64,000 nt of DNA from Cotesia glomerata (lineage: Eukaryota > Arthropoda > Insecta > Hymenoptera > Braconidae). The notes beneath the pieces are model-generated. The model ran no database searches, was not told the DNA's origin, and saw only the letters and a program-made list of their open reading frames with translations. The position numbers and the translations under genes were made by a program. Location: assembly GCF_020080835.1 (NCBI RefSeq), contig NC_058159.1, forward strand, positions 9,610,001 to 9,674,000, written 5' to 3'. Within the stretch, counting starts at the first letter, position 1; the number at the start of each line of letters is the position of its first letter. Shown here piece by piece: positions 59,485 through 64,000 of this stretch.

Positions 59485-59544
59485 ATGAAAACGTTTCCAG
59501 CAATTTGTGACTTAATTATCCAGTGTTTAGGATTTGATAAGAAG
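59485..59544 (+). CDS. Weak candidate first coding exon, MKTFPAICDLIIQCLG...
   Basis: ATG at 59485 gives 20 codons to AAG|GTTTCG, again phase 0. The donor is poor, though a pyrimidine-rich tract and TTTTAG precede the ATG. The peptide is partly hydrophobic. If real it would be the promoter closest to the internal exon at 62212. Not recognised; it could equally be random. Confidence 0.25.
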
Positions 59545-59750
59545 GTTTCGTTAATTAATTTTCAGAGAAATTATTTATTCTTTTATTTTTTAATAATTAG
59601 TTATAAAAAATTTTTCATCATTTAATTAACTCAACACTCTTTGTAAAGTTATCACCTTAGAAAAAATAATATAAGACTGAAATCAGCTTACAATTGAAAA
59701 TTTTTTGCATTTTTGTTTCACTAAATAGTTTATTATAAAACAAAAAAGTA
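59545..59750. other. Intronic AT-rich sequence
   Basis: Nothing seen. Confidence 0.3.
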
Positions 59751-60392
59751 GGAAAACGGTTGACCCTGAAGGCCATCCCTGCAACTTCCCGCCAATTCTA
59801 TATCTAAACGTTTGAAATTGCACTTATGACGTTTTAGAGCTCTTCGAGCTCATAAATACAATTTGTGTATTATTTTGAGCTCTCCGAGCTCAAAAAAATA
59901 GCTTTTGTATGCTTTTGAGCTCTTCGAGCTCAAAAATTTGATAGAAGTTTGATAAAACACTATTTTTTTAATTTTCAAATCGCAATAACTTTTGAATGAA
60001 TGAACCGATTTTCACGCGGTTGGTGGCATTCGACGCAGTTTTTTAAGCTTCATAAAAAATCTTTAAGTTTATATTGACAGAGTGGAAAACTTCGGACTAA
60101 TTCAGAAAAAACGCTTTTTTCGGTTTTCTAACGTCAACGATTACTCACGAACGAATGGACCGATTTTGACCGGACTGGCGGCGATCGACGTGGTTTTTTG
60201 ATGTTAAGAGCTGATTAGTTTTTGAAATTGATCGGTAAAGCCATTTAAAAGTTATTCCAAAAAAAACACTTTTGAAAAAATTTTTTTTTGTAGTTTTTTT
60301 GCGATTTCTCAAAATCTACCGGCCCGTATCATTCCAAAGTATATACAAAATCTAAGTTAGGTCAAGCCCTTTCGAATGGCACCAACCGCGAT

Positions 60393-60452
<60 letters not shown>

Positions 60453-60606
60453 TACATACAGACACCATCGCGCGAATAGTCAGGGAAGCTTCCTAGGACC
60501 TCGAAACGTCGAGATTCGATGAAAACTCGATTTTCGTAAAACGGGGTGAAAACAATAACTACCCGATTTTTGAAAATCTTCGATTTTCTTAGCGGGAAGT
60601 TAAAAA
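59751..60606 (+). mobile_element. GAGCTC-hairpin element, long copy
   Basis: Collinear with 9425-10338: same GTTGACCCTGAAGGCC start, AACTTCCCGCC near the left, three GAGCTCTTCGAGCTC-type hairpins about 45 bp apart, a CA microsatellite, and the TTAGCGGGAAGTT end. Confidence 0.7.
60395..60448. repeat. (CA)n microsatellite
   Basis: About 27 CA units, followed by a few CATA units. Confidence 0.95.
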
Positions 60607-62211
60607 TATATGAAAAATTTGGCATATGTAATGATTTAAAATAACAATACGTGCAATTTTGATTAATATTTTCTCTCTAATAAATTATTTATTCAAAAAA
60701 ATATGAAAATTGAGAAATATCTGTTTAATTTGATATGATACCTTTATAAAAATTTTTAAAATGATTGAAAAAAATTTTTTTTTGATTCGTTTTTAGCTAT
60801 AAATTCTACTGAGCATCATAAAAAATTTAGTTTTTCTCCAACTTCAGCTCAAGATTCTGATTTTCTATGTTGGAAGTTAATAAACAAATATTTAGTCAAT
60901 CAATTTTTGTAAAATTACTTCATTTATGATTAAAAAGATAAAAAAAAAAGATATTATAAAAAGAAGTAGATCCTCTTTTGATCTTGAAAGATACGAACTT
61001 AATTTAAAAATCTTATGAAATTCAAGATAAGAGGTCATTCTCTCTATATTAAACAAAAAAAAAAAGATTCAAGATAGTTTCAGAAATTTCTTAGAAAAAA
61101 ATGTTTTAAAGACTATTAAGGTTATTTGTCAAATTTTTTTTGTTTTAAAAAAAAGTTTGGAAGGTGTATTAATGACATAATTGAATGAATAAAAAAATTT
61201 TTAAGTATAAGTATTGACATTTATGGGAAAGACTTAGAAGTATCAAAAGAATAAAAATTATTACGAAACACCTGTATTGTGTAGACTCAACACCCATTTG
61301 ACGGGTTATCTTTTTTTTCACAGTAAAATTTATCGACTGTAAAATTAAGAACTATTTGATGATTATTTATAGTTTGGATATACTAATTGTGCAAAGCATA
61401 ATCTTGACAGCTTACGTAAGAAAAAATAATCGTGAAAATAATAGCATAGTTATTTTCATAACCAAGACAGTAATTATTTTAAGTCTCCTGCTGCAGATTA
61501 TTTTTCTTTGTCATGTGTCCAAAGTCAAACACGTAATTTCTTTGTCTTAGATTACGTCGTACGCTTAGTCGAGAGAGTTTATATTACTTGTAACGGACAA
61601 TAGATAATAGAAGTCATTTGAGTAAGATCGCATGACAATTAGTCAAGTTTTAGATATAATAATTTAGTAATTTCATTAAGTATATCTTTATACTCAGTTG
61701 ATTATTTTAACGGAAATAATTAGCATAACAATAAAAGTATTTTTGCACTTGAAGAGAAACTGACTTAATTTAAAATTCAAAAAAGATAATCTTGAAACAA
61801 ACTTAAAAAAATTCATGTTGACAAAAACCCGTTATCTTGTTTCAAGAATTTATTTTCTTGGTTTTCAAAGTCTTGGATTGGTACAGTAGTAACTTAATTC
61901 AAGGCTATATTATCTTCAGTCAGTATAATTTAATTTTTGAACCCAAAAAGTAAAATTTGGAAGAAAATACTTTTACTGAATTAAGCAATCATTATCAGTA
62001 CGTGTAATAAATTAATTCTAATAAATTATTTCTTTTGCATGCCTTAAGCGCAAAGCGCGTAGGTATGTTCTTCTGAGGCCTAAAAATCAAAATTTCAACG
62101 TTTTGTCGCATAAAATCGTATATAATAATTTTATTGTACATATAAATGACATAAAAAGTACATTGTCAGAATGACAAATGATTGTAAAACTTATAAATTT
62201 CAATTTTCTAG
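60607..62211 (+). other. Intronic AT-rich sequence
   Basis: A CAAGAA block at about 61760-61985 shares a motif with 7725-8500. The stretch ends with the acceptor TTTCTAG at 62205-62211. Confidence 0.35.
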
Positions 62212-62364
62212 AGTCCTGGAACGCTCCATAAGGATGTCGGGGCTGGTGGAACAAAAGTTAGCGGCAAACCCGTCAGTGGAGTGGGTTCTGCAACCCTCAC
62301 AGCACTATCATCTATTAACACGTCCAATGGAAATCGGAACAAAAACAATCCCATTGCACACGAG
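62212..62364 (+). CDS. Internal coding exon (51 codons), unrecognised gene
   Basis: Bounded by a good acceptor (CAATTTTCTAG) and the donor GAG|GTTAGT at 62365. It is 153 nt long, open, and phase 0 at both ends. The peptide begins SPGTLHKDVGAGGTKVSGKP and continues Gly/Ser/Thr-rich and then Asn-rich, which suggests a disordered linker. GC content is far above the introns around it. It is the best-supported host exon here, and all candidate first exons upstream could splice to it in frame. The family is not recognisable from a low-complexity segment. Confidence 0.65.
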
Positions 62365-64000
62365 GTTAGTTACTAAATTTCTTACACAACCATTTCTTTC
62401 AATACACAGTACACTTATCGAAACAAGTTTATTAAAAACTTTATTATTGAATTACAATGCTCGTTGAAAATCGATTTCGTAAATGACAAATGACAAACAA
62501 AAAAGGAGTGTATTGAATATAATTTTGAAAGGCGTTGAAAAATATGAAACGTAATAGTTTAGTAATGCGACAACTCGTTCTATTCCCTAGACCTTTATAT
62601 TTAATTCGTAGGCCGATAATCTTTGAAAAGTAAAACCACATCCACATCCACATCTCTAGACCAATTTCTTGTTTATTGTTACCTAGCTTCAATCGTGTTG
62701 CAGCATTTATGTAATCCACCATCGCGATTTACCCGCAAGCGTCACGGAGATACTTAAGAATGTATGTCAGATCGATCATGACGTTTCAAGGAGATGACTT
62801 TTCTATTTGTAAGGCCTTACCGATAATCGTCGAGTATAATATAAAAGCCTTATTTATAATCACTACCGGAAAATATTTCTCGTTTATTTATTTAGTCATT
62901 TAATTATCATAATTTTTTTTATCTGTAGTCAAAATTATTTCGTAACTTGTGACAATTATCTTCACTATGTTCATTAAAAACATATAATCTATCGAATAAT
63001 TAATTCACGGAAAAAATGAGTAAATTTTATTATATCATCATAAGCTCAAAGATTTTTTAATAAATAATATTTATTAATTTGGATTTATTATTATTAATTC
63101 AGTAAAGAATATTTGGAGAGAGCCTTTTTTATTTTTCTTTTGGAGATCAAAATGACACTGAAAAATAATCTCGAATTATAGATCACGAACAGAGAAAGAA
63201 TAATAATCACCGCGTACGTATTTTTTTTTTATCCGAAGAAATTCTTATTTATTGATACTGAAAGTGTATATTTATAATCTTATTCTTTTGTGTAGTTATT
63301 CACTGATTAATTCCACCGTTGCGAAACAGTTACGCTTATGAGTCCGTTTGACGTATTTTATCTACAACATATATAGTAAAAAAAAATATGATTCAACAAT
63401 CAAGAACAATTTTTAATTTTAGAAATTTAAATTAAAATTGTAAATGATTATTCAAATAAAATAAATCAATCATTTTAAATTTGGCGAACCGACAAATGTA
63501 TTCAAAGTTACCGTTAATTTTTTTATGACCGAACAAAAAAGTTAAGAATTTCTGCAATGTATTGTATATTAAATCACTCGTATTCTCGTTGAATAATTAA
63601 TTAGCCGGTTCGTTATTTATTTATTTTTCTTTTATTGTTATTTTATCTATACAACTATGGTAATTTATCGGCTCTCCAATTATCACCTACAATTTACAGT
63701 TAAATATAAAGTAACTATTGTCGTAGAAAAAAGTTATTTTTTTGTGTTTTTTTTTTATTTTTATGACGCTGTATACTCGGAGAAAAGTTTGTCACAAAAA
63801 ATATGAATAATGGAAGACAAGAGACAGATGAAAATTTTTCGATGCTTTATCATTATCAAAAAAGTTTGTCAATGAGAAAAATGAAAGTAATTTTAAGCTT
63901 TAGACAAACAAGAGTTATTTTATTACAAACTAAACTCATTATTAAAAATATATTAGTTGTAAAAAAAATATTGTAAATGTGGTTTCAAACTTTATCTAAG
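62365..64000 (+). other. Intronic AT-rich sequence to the window edge
   Basis: Starts with GTTAGT. About 62690-62770 is less AT-rich. No further exon seen; the gene presumably continues beyond 64000. Confidence 0.3.

Noticed and set aside
1..64000. CRISPR array, bacterial operon or rRNA
   Set aside because: Repeats are palindromic or microsatellite without regular spacers, and no rRNA-like sequence is seen; the window is eukaryotic.

Overview
This window looks like one long intronic and regulatory stretch of an insect nuclear genome. It is very AT-rich, has poly-A/T and CA/TA/ATG microsatellites, and carries eukaryotic splice signals, a Ty3/gypsy retrotransposon, a tRNA-derived SINE and many terminal-inverted-repeat (TIR) DNA elements. 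No bacterial-type operons are present. The repeat families suggest an arthropod, possibly a parasitoid wasp, but the species call is only an inference.

Host gene. I see one partial gene on the + strand. Short open islands start with ATG and end at a splice donor at 656-925 (or 959-1081), 19940-19984, 22876-22920 and 48520-48612, with a weaker one at 59485-59544. An internal exon lies at 62212-62364. All of these end in phase 0, and the internal exon also begins in phase 0. The simplest model is a gene with several alternative promoters and first exons spread over 60 kb, each splicing to a common downstream body that continues past the right edge. A juxtaposed 3'/5' splice site at 32004/32005 looks like a recursive-splicing ratchet point. 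I do not recognise the gene.

Mobile elements. The introns are filled with TA-target TIR elements. They include 104-170 bp pogo/Tigger-like MITEs (3000, 14419, 23764, 36090), a family with CACGG(A/G)AAA ends (14737, 28091, 35984, 45051, 57836) and several fold-back palindromes. A 3.2 kb fold-back (23634-26848) has about 1.03 kb arms and a 318 bp spacer holding a captured coding fragment; its right arm is interrupted by a SINE and its left arm by a MITE. A nested palindromic array occupies 13857-16400. A piggyBac-like MITE (44894-46294) contains a 1 kb fold-back. A hAT remnant lies at 55438-56127.

Retrotransposon. A young CsRn1-like Ty3/gypsy element (36575-42196) sits inside one CACGG element. 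It has near-identical 659/661 bp LTRs, a tRNA-Trp-type primer site, a CHCC gag, and a textbook -1 frameshift signal between gag and protease. Protease, reverse transcriptase, RNase H and integrase are all present, and there are two one-base frame breaks.

The rest is AT-rich intron, with dispersed CAAGAA/TTCTTG-rich blocks and a few GC-richer islands that may be promoters or untranslated exons. All boundaries were read by eye; similarity levels are estimates, not alignments.
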